Part shown: positions 19,201 to 29,423 of the stretch, piece after piece
How the letters are laid out: each line of letters begins with the position of its first letter
Position numbering within the stretch: position 1 is the first letter of the stretch
NCBI GenBank assembly: GCA_963819645.1
Contig: CAWFWZ010000007.1
Coordinates: 1-64,000, forward strand
DNA: 64,000 nt
DNA from: CAVVDY01 sp963819645
Lineage (GTDB): Bacteria; Acidobacteriota; Terriglobia; Terriglobales; Acidobacteriaceae
Reading direction: 5' to 3'
Notes under the pieces: generated by a model
The model's input: only the letters and a program-made list of their open reading frames with translations
Databases searched by the model: none
Told to the model about the DNA's origin: nothing
Program-made: the position numbers and the translations under genes

Positions 19201-20475
19201 ATGAGCGCAGTAAGACGGTTGCGGAATTTCTGGATACCGTGGGTTGCGACGATGGTTGTGACCTGCTTCAGCAATGCGGTCGCTCAAGCGAGCTACAAAA
19301 TTACCGATTTAGGCACTAACAATAGCAAAGACAACTTCAGTATGGCCATGGGCCTCAATAACCAGGGCTGGGCGGAGAACATGGATGGGTCCGTAAACCC
19401 TCCCATAAATAATCTGTTTACGACAGTTTCAAGGGGCCGCGCAGTGATAAACATCAACGGACACAACATCGACCTGGGCACGCTTGGAAAACCCGACGGC
19501 AACAGTTGGATCAACTGGGGCGGGATCAACGACCGCGGGGAAGCGGTCGGGATGTCCGAAACATCTACTCCAGATCCTGATGGCGAAGATCTTTGCGGCT
19601 TCGGCACCCACCTTACGTGCCTTCCCTTTCTTTGGCGAGACGGCCACATGAGCGCTCTCCCCACGGTGGGCGGGAATAACGGGCAGGCCAGCGCCATCAA
19701 TGCCCGCGGAGAAGCCGCAGGCTATGCGGAAACGGCAGTCGTTGACTCCGGGTGCCCCCCTTACAAGACCACTTTGGCGGTGGTGTGGGAAAAAGGCAAT
19801 GCCCAGGCTCTTCCTACGGTGGGTAGCGATCCAGACGGAGTCGCGTACGGCATCAACGATGAAGGCCAAGCCGTAGGCTACTCGGGAAGCTGCATCGCAG
19901 CCACCCACGCCGTAGTGTGGAAAAACCACACTGCCTTCGTGCTTAAAGACCTCGGAGGTACACGTTCCAATATCGCCTTCGTCATTAACAACCGCGGCCA
20001 AATCGCTGGGAAAGTTCGCAGCGCTGATGACACACACTACGTAGTCGCTCTTTGGCAGCCGGACGGCACACTCACAACCCACGAGCCTTTGCCGGGAGAC
20101 TTTGCCGCCTTCGCCACCGGCATCAACAACCGCGGCCAGGTGGTGGGAAACGACTTTGACTCCAGCTTCAACTGGTCTCACGGCTTCCTTTGGCAGCACG
20201 GTGGGATGACCGACATCAATACGCTGATTCCCGGGGATTCCAACCTCTTCGTAATCTCGGCTAGCAATATCAATGACCGCGGACAAATCTCCGGTATGGC
20301 ATTCGTGCTCACCGGGCGTCATGCGGGCGACATCCACGCCTATATCGCAACCCCTACCGACCACGACCTGGGCCCCTCGGTTGCAGAGGTCGTACCTGCG
20401 CTTCCGAAAATCACTTTGCCCGCGAATGCTGACCACATGTTGCACAGCTCCGGACACTGCAAACTCGACCGGTAA
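19201..20475 (+). CDS. Secreted HAF-repeat protein
   Basis: 424 residues with an N-terminal signal peptide (basic start, IPWVATMVVTCFSNAVAQA) and multiple HAF-type repeats recognisable by the recurrent pattern [A/G]xxINxRGxxxG followed by FLW or VVW: GGINDRGEAVGMS, SAINARGEAAGYA, YGINDEGQAVGYS, FVINNRGQIAGKV, TGINNRGQVVGND, SNINDRGQISGMA. The family is probably a beta-propeller-like extracellular repeat protein of unknown function, common in Acidobacteriota and Deltaproteobacteria. The ATG is supported by AAGGAG eight bases upstream. Intact. Confidence 0.85.
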   Translation: MSAVRRLRNFWIPWVATMVVTCFSNAVAQASYKITDLGTNNSKDNFSMAMGLNNQGWAENMDGSVNPPINNLFTTVSRGRAVININGHNIDLGTLGKPDGNSWINWGGINDRGEAVGMSETSTPDPDGEDLCGFGTHLTCLPFLWRDGHMSALPTVGGNNGQASAINARGEAAGYAETAVVDSGCPPYKTTLAVVWEKGNAQALPTVGSDPDGVAYGINDEGQAVGYSGSCIAATHAVVWKNHTAFVLKDLGGTRSNIAFVINNRGQIAGKVRSADDTHYVVALWQPDGTLTTHEPLPGDFAAFATGINNRGQVVGNDFDSSFNWSHGFLWQHGGMTDINTLIPGDSNLFVISASNINDRGQISGMAFVLTGRHAGDIHAYIATPTDHDLGPSVAEVVPALPKITLPANADHMLHSSGHCKLDR

Positions 20476-20495
20476 CAGGATTCGTTCCCCCAAGT

Positions 20496-20828
20496 ATGTG
20501 CCGGTGTCCCCCACTCATTCCTTTTGTTGCTGGAATGAGTGGGGCACCACCCGGCACGGGCTCCGGACAGGGCACCGAAGGCTCAAGCATCAGCGACCTG
20601 GGTGTGGTCACGGGAAACATCATTGATTGGAGCCGCGTGAATCACGGCTTCGTGCGGAGTCGGTTCGGCGCCGTCATCACCTTCGACGCTCCGAGGGCGG
20701 GCACAGGCGCCGGCCAGGGCACCGCCCCGACCCAGAATCACAACGATGACCCCGGCAGGGGCTCTCCGCCCCGGGCCCGGCATCGGTCAAGGGGTCCCTC
20801 TACCACTGTCCCGAGCAGTGTCCTGTAA
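20496..20828 (+). pseudogene. Fragment of a repeat-rich secreted protein
   Basis: Between about 20535 and 20720 the frame encodes two units of a repeat containing TGSGQGTEGSSISDLGVVTG, VNHGFVRSRFGAVITFDAPR and AGTGAGQGT, a pattern found in long acidobacterial repeat proteins (TFDAPGAGTGxGQGT units). There is no signal sequence and the frame degenerates after TAPTQN. It lies 20 bases after the HAF gene, so it could be a relic of a paralogue or a duplicated 3' end. Confidence 0.5.
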
Positions 20829-21909
20829 CTGACTACTGAGATCACATCAGGCGCTTCTTGGGTGGCGGAGCACGAATGTGAGTGATTGGGATTGTTAGGC
20901 GTCACATCCGGGCGAAGAATTGCTAAACCGTTGTACGGTCAAAAGCTGTATCGGAGTTCGAATCCACTCTTCGCCAAGTCCCTTCACGCTTTCGCCTTCA
21001 ATGCGTGTCTGGCACTCTCACTGCTAACTCTTGCCGAAAGGATTCAGGACGACCATTGGCCATTAGCCGGCTCCTGGGAATTACGCAGCAACCCGCATCT
21101 GGAACGAGAAACGCGCATATGTGGACCCATCTGGACGTGGAATAGTCCTATGGGCGAGGCTAAACCACTTGGACGTAGAGTCGGCAAACCGTAGAAGTGG
21201 ACTGTCGATGCTCGACCAGCAATCCGGAAGTTGGCTATCGTGCGGGCGTCGAAATTCCTTCGGTGACGGTTACTTTAGCGGCGATGGAAACCATTCTGGA
21301 GCCTGGAAACCATATTCTCGTGCAATGTCGTGATGCAACTCACGCGGGTGAATAGGGCTGGCAGCGTATTCGATACGGTTTACGTTTGGCTTTCCCTCAA
21401 ACAGATCTACTACGCCTGCCCACCCGGAATGAAGCTTCACGCGCAGTTCTGCCGAAACGAAAGCGGAGTCGACATCTGGTGGCGCTCCCAGAAAGATCAC
21501 GAACTTCGATACCGATCAGATTATCTTCGCGTTCGATGTGTCCCCGGGGAATCGCCTTGTCATCTCACGTGGCAACTGGATACGTGCCTCCGACCGCCAC
21601 GGCTCATCCTATAGAAGGTTAGCGGAATAGAGACTTGGTAACAAAGTTAGTAACAACCGTGCTAAAAAGAGCCCACTTGTTACCAAAACAATTGTTTGGA
21701 AATCGTTGAAACCATTTGTTGTTAGTTATCGATTCGGAATCAGTAGGTTGAAGGTTCGATTCCTTCCGCGCTCACCAACTTTACCCCTTGCAAACCCAGT
21801 GTTTATACGGTCCCGAGGCCATTCATAAGAACGAAGTTTTGTCGCAGCTAACTGCTCCAAATAGCACATTTAAGCTTATCGAGTGGGACGCGCCTGCAAC
21901 TCTCCCCGA
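20829..21909. other. Accessory region with tRNA-like remnants, no convincing gene
   Basis: About 1.1 kb where frames on both strands look non-coding. It contains a tRNA-like fold at 20911-20976 (7-bp acceptor-type pairing GGCGAAG/CTTCGCC) and a clear 3' half-tRNA at 21733-21777. The A+T-richer stretch 21630-21730 has short direct repeats of GTTAGTAAC/GTTACCAA type. This looks like scar tissue of past integrations. Confidence 0.45.
21733..21777 (+). other. 3' half of a tRNA-Pro(CGG)-like gene, probable attachment site remnant
   Basis: From the anticodon loop onward the sequence matches a tRNA: loop TTCGGAA (anticodon CGG), 3' anticodon strand TCAGT, variable AGGTT, T-arm GAAGG-TTCGATT-CCTTC, acceptor strand CGCGCTC, discriminator A and encoded CCA. 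The sequence before it cannot supply the 5' anticodon strand, D-arm or GAGCGCG acceptor strand. A 3' tRNA duplicate of this kind is the usual signature of an att site left by a tyrosine-recombinase element. The intact tRNA gene is not in the window. Confidence 0.6.
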
Positions 21910-22353
21910 CTAGGCGCACTTCGCCAGATGACCCTGATCGCCCTGCTCCAGGTCAAAAGTCCGCGGCGTGTCATGCCCCTCGATGGAAACCTCAAGCCGC
22001 AAGCTCGACCCGTTGAGAGTCCCGGTATAGGTTGCCTTAACCCCTGAAGTGGTTGAGCCGCCATCAACCGCGACGGGCGCCGGCGTCTCAGCCTTATAGA
22101 TACCCTGGACCTTGAAGCGCCCCTTATCGTCAAGTTCCAAGGGTTGCGAAATATTTCCCCTGGCGCAGTCGAATTCAATGTCTGCGCCACTGTCGTTTAC
22201 TTCCATGCGAATATGCTCACCGCCCCACACGCCATTCGGAACCGCTTTGGTTGGAGCAGCGGGGCTGGATTGCGCCGGACGCGGAGCCTTCATCTGGCCG
22301 GCGCAGGATAAACCGACACACGCCGTGATTAGTACTACGGACACGAATCGCAT
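21910..22353 (-). CDS. Exported hypothetical protein
   Basis: 147 residues from ATG 22353, preferred to 22392 because GAGGAG precedes it and a signal peptide begins there (MRFVSVVLITACVGLSCAG). The Cys in GLSC could be lipidated, but the preceding residues do not fit the lipobox well. After a Pro/Ala-rich linker (about residues 20-40) the mature domain contains GVWGGEHIRMEVNDSGADIEF, then VKATYTGTLNGSSLRLEVS, a small beta-barrel-like pattern seen in acidobacterial secreted proteins of unknown function. Monocistronic. Confidence 0.6.
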   Translation of the reverse strand: MRFVSVVLITACVGLSCAGQMKAPRPAQSSPAAPTKAVPNGVWGGEHIRMEVNDSGADIEFDCARGNISQPLELDDKGRFKVQGIYKAETPAPVAVDGGSTTSGVKATYTGTLNGSSLRLEVSIEGHDTPRTFDLEQGDQGHLAKCA

Positions 22354-22696
22354 TTCTCTATCTCCTCGTAAGGTTGCTCGTGTCACAACCACGGAACTTC
22401 GCTTCGCTTCTTGTCGGCTCGTGATTTATCCAATGTCTGGGCATCGCAGTCCGCTCAGGGAACCATTGTATGGCGCACGGCGGAAACATACATTTTTTAA
22501 GGGAGGCCGAAGGCTTACGAATTTGAGTTATGGTGTCGGGCGATCCTGATGTCAAAGCGCCGCGGTTGTGGGCCCGCGCCGCGGAGGGAATTGTTGTTGT
22601 ACCTATGGGTTTAAGCAGAACTTGCTTAGCTGCAAGGGGACTGAGTGTTGAGTCCGGCTGATCTCGGTTAAGACCAGCCGGAGTTGTGTTTATCGG
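22354..22696. terminator. Intergenic region with a long hairpin after the giant secreted gene
   Basis: No gene. CCGGCTG at 22654-22660 pairs with CAGCCGG at 22675-22681, and an additional TCT/AGA pairing closes most of the loop. It lies just downstream of the minus-strand stop at 22697, where a terminator is expected, but the minus-strand U-run is poor, so termination is only likely. Confidence 0.4.
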
Positions 22697-24125
22697 TTAC
22701 TTGCTGGGACCGTACGCGGTATAGGTTGCGGTGTCCTGCACGCTATAGTTTCCACCGGCATTGCCATAGAGGGTGACGTACACCTGGCGTGAGTCGCTCG
22801 GCAGGTGGCTAATGACGACCGAGGTGCCCGGCACTTGGACCGCTGCCAGATCATACGCGCCAGGGGTCGAGCCTACGTACAGCCGATAGAGGCTGTCCGG
22901 AGGATTGCCGCCGGTTTCCGCTGTCCAGGTGAAGGTCACCGTGTTGCCGGTAAACGTCGAGCCCTTGACCGGCCCGGTGATGACCGCCTTCACGATGTTC
23001 GCCGCGGTGTAGGTTGCGGTGTCCTGCTGCGTTCTGACGCCACCGCCATTGCCATACAGAGTGACGTAGAGCGTGCGGCCATCGGTCGGGATATTGCTGA
23101 CCGCCAGCGACAGATTCGACGTCTGGAATGCGGCGATATCATACGCGCCCGGTGTCGAGCCTACATACAACGTGTAGGTGCTCACCGGAGGCGTACCACC
23201 GGTCTCAGCCGACCAGGTGAAGGTGGCCGAGGCACTGCCTAACTGCGAGCCCTTGCTCGGGCCGGTGATGACGGCCTTCACGATATTGGCAGCGGTGTAG
23301 GTAGCGGTGTCCTGCGTCAGATACTGGCCGCCCGCATTGCCGAACAGCGTGACGTAGATAGCGCGTCCGTCGGTCGGAATGTTAGGCACAGCCAGCGAGA
23401 GGTTAGGCGTCAGCAGAGCGGCAATGTCATATCCACCCGGCGTCGAGCCCACATACAGGCGATAGCTGGTGGCGCCGTTTTGCGCCGACCAACCGAAGGT
23501 AACATTGCTGCCGCCAAGTTGCGAGCCCTTGGTCGGAGTGGTGATGACAGCCTTGCTGGCAGCAGTGTAAGTCGCCGTATCCTGCTGCGTTCTGGCTCCG
23601 CCGGCATTGCCGTAGAGGGTGACGTATACGGTGCGACCGTCCATGGGCATGCTGCCCACGACCGCCGACAGGTTGGAGGTTTGCAGACCGGCGATGTCAT
23701 AGGCGCCCGGCGTCGAGCCGACGTACAACGTGTAGGTGCTCGCCGGAGGATTGCCGCCCGTTTCAGCCGACCAGGTAAAGGTAGTGGTGTTGCCGATCAG
23801 CACCGAGCCCTTGGTGGGGCCAGTGATGACGGCTTTCACAATGTTGGCGGCGGTGTAGGTGGCCGTGTCCTGCGCAAGGTAGGACCCGGAGCCGTTGCCG
23901 AACAAGGTGACGTAGATGGCGCGTCCATCGGTCGGAATGTTCGGAACCGCCAGCGACAGATTGGGCGTCAGCAAGGCCGCGATGTCATAGGCACCGGGCG
24001 TCGAGCCGACGTACAGACGATAGCTGGTGGCCAGACTCTGCTTGCTCCAGCCAATGGTTACGTTGCTGCTGCCGAACTGCGAGCCCTTGACCGGCGTGGT
24101 GATCACGGCGGTGACAGGGGTCACG
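22697..24125 (-). repeat. Five tandem about 280-bp coding repeats
   Basis: Each unit begins AVIT[T/G]PxKGS, passes YRLYVGSTPGAYDIA or YTLYVGSTPGAYDIA and DGRxxYVTLxGN, and ends QDTATYTA. Units 1 and 3 resemble each other (LLTPNLSLAVPNIPTDGRAI), as do 2 and 4 (QTSNLS, RTQQDTATYTA), which suggests duplication of a two-unit block; unit 5 is the most diverged. Recombination or copy-number change in this stretch is plausible, and it is prone to misassembly. Confidence 0.8.
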
Positions 24126-27100
24126 GTCAGGGTGCCGTTGACGAAGGCGAAGCTGTAGTTCGCCGCCATCAGCGTGCCCTGGGCAGCGTTGATCGGGTAG
24201 TTGCCCGGAGGCGAGTTGACCGTGTAAGTGGTGGTCAGGCTCGGTGAGCCGCTCAACACTCCCTGGTTGTCGCCATTCACGAAGCCGCTGTAGCTGGCCG
24301 TGAACGGCGGTATGGCATCGCCGTCCCGCATGGTCTTGTTGTCGGCCGTGACCGTCAGCAGGTCGCCTGCGCGACGGTCAGGCTGCCGTTGGCGGAGGAC
24401 GGCGCGTACGTGGAGTCGCCAGCAAAGCTGGCCAGTACTCCGGTGGGGTAGCTACCCGCGTTGATTCCCGCCAGGCTTGCACTTTGGCAGAGTCGCGGTG
24501 CCGGTGTCATCGGTGGTGCCGCTACCAACGGGATTGCCATTCAGGCTGAAGGTTACGGTCTTGCCGCTTACCGGATTACCTCCGGAGGTCAGAACGGCCG
24601 ATAGCGAGACGGTTCCGCCGTAGGTACCGCTGGCGGAAGTTGTGCTCACGTTGGTCGGGAGCGGATTCTCCGGCCCGGTGGGCAGCGGCCAGGCATAAGC
24701 GCCGCGGCTGCGGGTCCACAATGCCAGAGTGGTGGAGCCACGATCAACCGACATGTCCCAAATCATGACGTTGGGCAGGCCGTTGTTGAAGCGGTTCCAC
24801 ACCGGCGGATTGGCGGTGATGTCGTCGGTGTAGTACAGCCCGAAGTCGGTGCCGGCGAAGACCTGGCTGGGGAAGTTCGGGTTGACGATGATGGAATCGA
24901 CCGGTATGTCAGGCAGGTTGCCGGTCTTGTCCGTCCAGGTAAACCCGTCGCATGGGGTCGAGGTCATGGTGCAGACCACGCGGAACACATGGCCGGGAGT
25001 GCTCGGGGAGTTGGCGTTGAAGCCGCCGACGGCGGCATATCCGGTTGGAGTGCCTGGCGCCGCCGAGCTGGGATCCAGGGCGATGCCCATGATCGGCCGG
25101 TTGGGCAGCACGGAGTTGCCGCCGGTCACGTCAATCCAAGTGGCCTGAGCTTGCGCGCCACTACCCAGATTAAAGCCGATCTGCACGTTGCCGTCGTTGG
25201 TTCCAGCGATGGCCACGCTCTGGTACTTGGGTGAGTACTTCACCTGATTGATGTACGAGCGGTTGCCCAGGGTACCTTTCGTCAGGTTCGCCGTAATCGG
25301 GTTATTGGTGACATACCACTGGCCAGTGCTGAAGGTCCCAGCCGTGCCGCTCACCGTTTCCCAAACGCGGGTGGTGCCGGCAAGCAGGTGTCCGCAGCCA
25401 GAGGTCGTACCGGCAGACGGGCAGTCATCGCCTCCAGCTATGCCGCCGTGGAAGAGATGCACCGGCAGAACGAAGGACTGGGTGTCGCCGGTCCAGCTGC
25501 CTCTCCAGGATGACCAGGTCGCGCCTGGCTGGGTGCAGTTGTGGATGCAGCGGCTGAAGCCTCCGCTGTTATTGCCCTCCCAGTAGCGAAGACCACCGGT
25601 ATCGTCGCCCTGCGTGGTGCCGCCGAGGAACCCGCTACCATTCATCGAGAAGTTGGCAGCGTTAATGTTAGTAAAGATGATCGAGTTGCCGCTGCTGCCG
25701 CCCACCGTGGCGGTTACAACCACCGTGGCGCCGCTGCGCGCGGCCGTCGCCACGGTTGGTATGTCGCGGTTGATCGAGGTGACAATGTTATTACCTTCCG
25801 TCGTGGTGCTTGAGCTCAACACGACTTGGCCGGTGCCGCTCCCTGAGGTGACGAAGGTGAAGACCTGCGGACCGATCTGGAATTGCTGACCGGCCATCGC
25901 GCCACCCGTTGTCAATGTGATGCTTCCTTGAGCCTGGGTCGACCCGGTGCCCATCGGATCGATTAACCCGGAGAAGCCATCGCCTCCCAGACCCATCTGC
26001 CACTGCACCGCCTGAGTGGGCGAGCCGGAGAACATCGCCGAGCTAGGCCCGTTGTCCTGCGCGCCTCCAACGGCAGAGGGATTCGCGGAGTTAGCGAAGT
26101 TGCCGCTGATGTCGCCGGAGTAGAACTCGATAGCATTAATGCCGCCGTCTTGGTTGAACCACGAAGGACGGGTGGTGTTCAGGACCGCGGCGCTGGCGTT
26201 GAGAGTGGCGTGAACACCGCCGTCGTTGCCCACCATCAGGATGTCCGACGAGCCATTCACGAAAGCGAGAGCGTGCTGATCCACGTGCACCGCGTGATTG
26301 CCCACGCTGGTCCCGTTGTATCCGCAGGTGGTGTCGTACCAAGCGGTACCGGTGCGACTGACGAGCCAGATATCGAAGGTATCGAAGAAGGCGCGATCCG
26401 CGTTGTTGGGATCGACCACGATGCCCTGGTCGTACCAGTTCTGCGGATAGTCGCCGCCCCCGGCTGAGCCTGAGCCGCCACCGCTGCTTGCGCACGCCGC
26501 CAGCGAGCCGCCGGCCGAACCGGTCATGAATTGCCAGGTCGAGCCGCCGTCGGCGCTAGCCCAGGCGCCGAGTTGGCAACCGCTTGTGGTGCCGCATCCG
26601 CTGGCGCTGTTCCAGTTGATGGACCCTACCTGGGCGTAAATGACGCTCGGATTACTAGGCGCCACGGCGATGTCGATACGGCCGAGATTGTTGACCGTGC
26701 CTCCATTCGTCGTAGTTCCACCGGTGGCGCCGTTACCGCAATAGGTCTGGTTGCCGCCGCTGATGGGATAGTTGCAGGCATTACCGCTGCCGGCGTTCAT
26801 CAACGCGCCCGTAAGGTACGGGCTGCCGCTCACTTGGGTGCCGAAAACAAAACCGTTGGCGTTGCTCGCAATAGACGTAAAGTCCGTGGGGCAGCCACTG
26901 GCTGGCACGGTGCCCTTATAGATGCCGTTCGCGCCATTCAGGCCAAGATCATACTGCACGTAAGTAGGGAAGCCACGCGTGCCGACGGCTGCAATGATGC
27001 GGGTAACACCGCCGCCCATGTCCGTGAGTTCAAGGCCCGTGATGTCCTGACGCTGGCTGACAAAGCTGTTGGTAAGGCAATTGGTCCAGGTCGCGCCCTG

Positions 27101-28234
27101 GTCATAGGAGAACCAGAGGCCTTTCTTGGTGCCAGCTACGATGTTGTTGCTGTTGTTGGGATCAACGCGAACTTTGCCGACCGCGTCGTACTGCGGATAA
27201 TTTCCCGCCGGCTGGGTGTAGTCAGGACCAAAAACGTCGGCGCCCAGAACAGTCCAGGTGCCGCCGCCGTCAGTCGACTTAAAGATGCCTTGGCTACCCA
27301 TGGAGAACGACCCGTAATTCAGGTCGCCCGTCCCGGCATAAATGGTGTTGTGATCCTGAGGATCGAGGGCCAGCGTGTCGATGCTGGTGGTCGCCAACAG
27401 CGGGCTATCGGTCGTGACCGTCCACGTCGTGTTGGCGGTGCAGCAGTTGGTGGTCTTCCACACACCGCCCCCGACACTGGCCATATAGGCGACGATACTG
27501 CCGTTCGTAGTCGTCGTCGGATCGGTAACGATGGCGTTAACGCGTCCCTCGGTGACCCCGTAGTCATAGCAGCCGGAACAGCCCGTCATGTGCTCGGGCA
27601 TCGGACCGAGGGCAGTGAAGGCGTTCGGGTCGAGCCCCAGCGCGTTGCCCGGCTTCATCAGCGATTCGCTGGAAACCTTGCGTCCTGCCGGCACGCCGCT
27701 CTGGATTGCGCGGTCTTGTTCGGCGGCTTTCCGCGTCCAGGCGGGAGAGTATTTCCCCGTCGGATAGGTCAGCCGGTGGAACCAGTATTCTTCCTCGCTG
27801 ATCAGACGCTCGGCGTCGGTCGGAGCGTGACCGGGCGTGAACTGGGTCGAAATCGATTCTCCCGAGGAACCAATCGCCGTAGCCGTAAGAATCGGGGGGT
27901 TCTTGCCCGCGGTGCTCAACGACGGCACTTTCGGCATGGTTGCGGAGAGGTTCAGAATGCCATTCTCGTCCGCGGCGCCGTGCAGGGTGGCGATGATCCC
28001 GGCCGAGTCGGCCTTGATCACGATAGTGACACCTTCTCCAGGCTTCCAACTGCCGCCGCTAAAGACCATGGTTTCGCCCGGCAGGTAGCTGATCTTGTCG
28101 GCCACTAGTGTTGGCTTTTCTGCGATGCGGCCCTCTCTCGACTGCCCACCCGCAATGGGTGAGAGAGCGAGGATTGTGGCCAGAATACAAAGAAAAACGA
28201 CACTAGGACGACGAAGCAGGCAACGATTCATCAT
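22697..28234 (-). CDS. Giant secreted protein: BNR/sortilin-like beta-propeller, Ig-like, MBG and five C-terminal repeats (two frameshifts)
   Basis: About 1,840 residues. Signal peptide at residues 1-30 (SVVFLCILATILALSPIAGG). An Ig-like domain follows (YLPGETMVFSGGSWKPGEGV). Then a long propeller region with Asp-box/VPS10-type motifs: GGVWKTTN, QGIFKSTDGGGTWTVL, GLWFSYDQGATWTN, GAWASADGGSTWQF, GLYYTDD. Next a Big3-type Ig domain (SASGTYGGTVSLSAVLTSGG), an MBG-like segment (LTVTADNKTMRDGDAIPPFTASYS, seen across the break) and five repeats of about 91-97 residues. Frames change near 24480 and 24360; the domain order is uninterrupted. Probably cell-surface adhesion or carbohydrate-related; no sialidase catalytic residues can be assigned confidently. 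Nearly 300 bases upstream hold no other gene. Confidence 0.8.
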
Positions 28235-28525
28235 TTGTCTCCGAGGAGAAAGTTCCGGGTTCGAGAGCGAATCGAGTGTTTTGCGAGGCCCGCCCTGATC
28301 ACGGTCACAGCATTGGGCAACGAAGAAGCAGGTACCTTAGTACTAGCCGCGCAGTAGATGTGTAAAGGAAATTAGTGTAAAGCGGTTACCACTTTTCGGT
28401 CATTTTCCGACCAATACGTGCCCTGCCTGGCGATTTCGAGCGGGGAGGCATTTGGATCATGCATTCCGCTTCCGGAGGAGCTTGCACGGGGATAGGTCTT
28501 TGGTCGGTCGTGTCACAATAGCGCG

Positions 28526-29359
28526 ATGCTGGATGAGCGACGCCCCGTCCCCGATTTTCTCTACGGTACCGCCTGGAAGGAGGACCGCACACCGGCTCTC
28601 ACCGAACTCGCACTCCGCATGGGATTTCGCGGAATCGACACCGCCAACCAACGGCGTCATTACTTCGAAGCTGGAGTTGGACAGGGGCTGGCCGCCGCCT
28701 ACACGGCGGGGGTTGTAGCGCGAGCAGATCTTTTCCTACAGACGAAATTCACCTACCAACCGGGTCAGGATCATCGCCTGCCTTATGATCCTGAAGCACG
28801 CCTTTCTGTTCAGGTGGCTCAGTCTTTGGCCAGTTCGCTTGAGCATCTTGGAACCGACTACGTGGACAGTTATCTGTTGCATGGGCCATCAGCGGGCTTC
28901 GGCTGGAGCACTTCTGACGGCGAGGTTTGGGAAGCCATGTGCAACGAGCGAAACGCTGGCCGAACCCGTTTTCTGGGCGTGAGCAACGTGTCCCTCCACC
29001 ATCTTGAGCAGATGATGGCCGCCCACGCCGAAGGACCTGCATTTGTGCAAAACCGCTGCTTCGCGCGTCTGAACTGGGATCGCGATGTGCGCTTATTTTG
29101 CCAGGAACGAAAGATCCGCTATCAGGGTTTCTCGCTGCTCACTGCAAATCTCGAGGTGCTGCACGATCCCAGGCTCATAGATCTCGCTGCGCGCACCAAT
29201 GCGACTCCTGCTCAGGTTGTGTTTAGCTTCGCACGCAACGTCGGGATGCTCCCGCTCACGGGCACCTCTAACGCCGAGCACATGAGACAGGACCTAGCCA
29301 GTCGCGAACTGGCTCTCGCTCCAGAAGCCGTGCGAGCAATCGAGTCTTTGGTAGGCTGA
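28526..29359 (+). CDS. Aldo/keto reductase family oxidoreductase
   Basis: 277 residues, a complete (beta/alpha)8 AKR. The catalytic tetrad can be placed: Asp in GFRGIDTANQ, Tyr in RRHYFEAGVG, Lys in LFLQTKFTY and His in SYLLHGPS. NADPH-binding features include FLGVSNVSLHHLEQM, QGFSLLTANLE and PLTGTSNAEHMRQDLAS. The expected NADP(H)-dependent carbonyl reduction is from the family; the substrate is unknown. It stands alone between the giant secreted gene (divergent) and the M64 peptidase (convergent). No strong Shine-Dalgarno before the ATG. Confidence 0.88.
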   Translation: MLDERRPVPDFLYGTAWKEDRTPALTELALRMGFRGIDTANQRRHYFEAGVGQGLAAAYTAGVVARADLFLQTKFTYQPGQDHRLPYDPEARLSVQVAQSLASSLEHLGTDYVDSYLLHGPSAGFGWSTSDGEVWEAMCNERNAGRTRFLGVSNVSLHHLEQMMAAHAEGPAFVQNRCFARLNWDRDVRLFCQERKIRYQGFSLLTANLEVLHDPRLIDLAARTNATPAQVVFSFARNVGMLPLTGTSNAEHMRQDLASRELALAPEAVRAIESLVG

Positions 29360-29423
29360 CCACTCGGGACAGGTTGGAAACTGGACGCGGCTTGGGCATC
29401 GAGCTGAGGATCACCTGGCTCAC

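Noticed and set aside
19429..20514. 361-codon minus-strand open frame
   Set aside because: Antisense to the HAF-repeat gene, whose repeats and signal peptide are convincing.
22697..24125. Regular repeats considered as a CRISPR array
   Set aside because: Units are about 280 bp, coding and diverged, with no short identical repeats separated by unique spacers.
26531..28108. 525-codon plus-strand open frame
   Set aside because: It is antisense to the propeller region of the giant secreted protein; its translation is Arg/Gly/Val-rich without domains, a usual GC-rich shadow.
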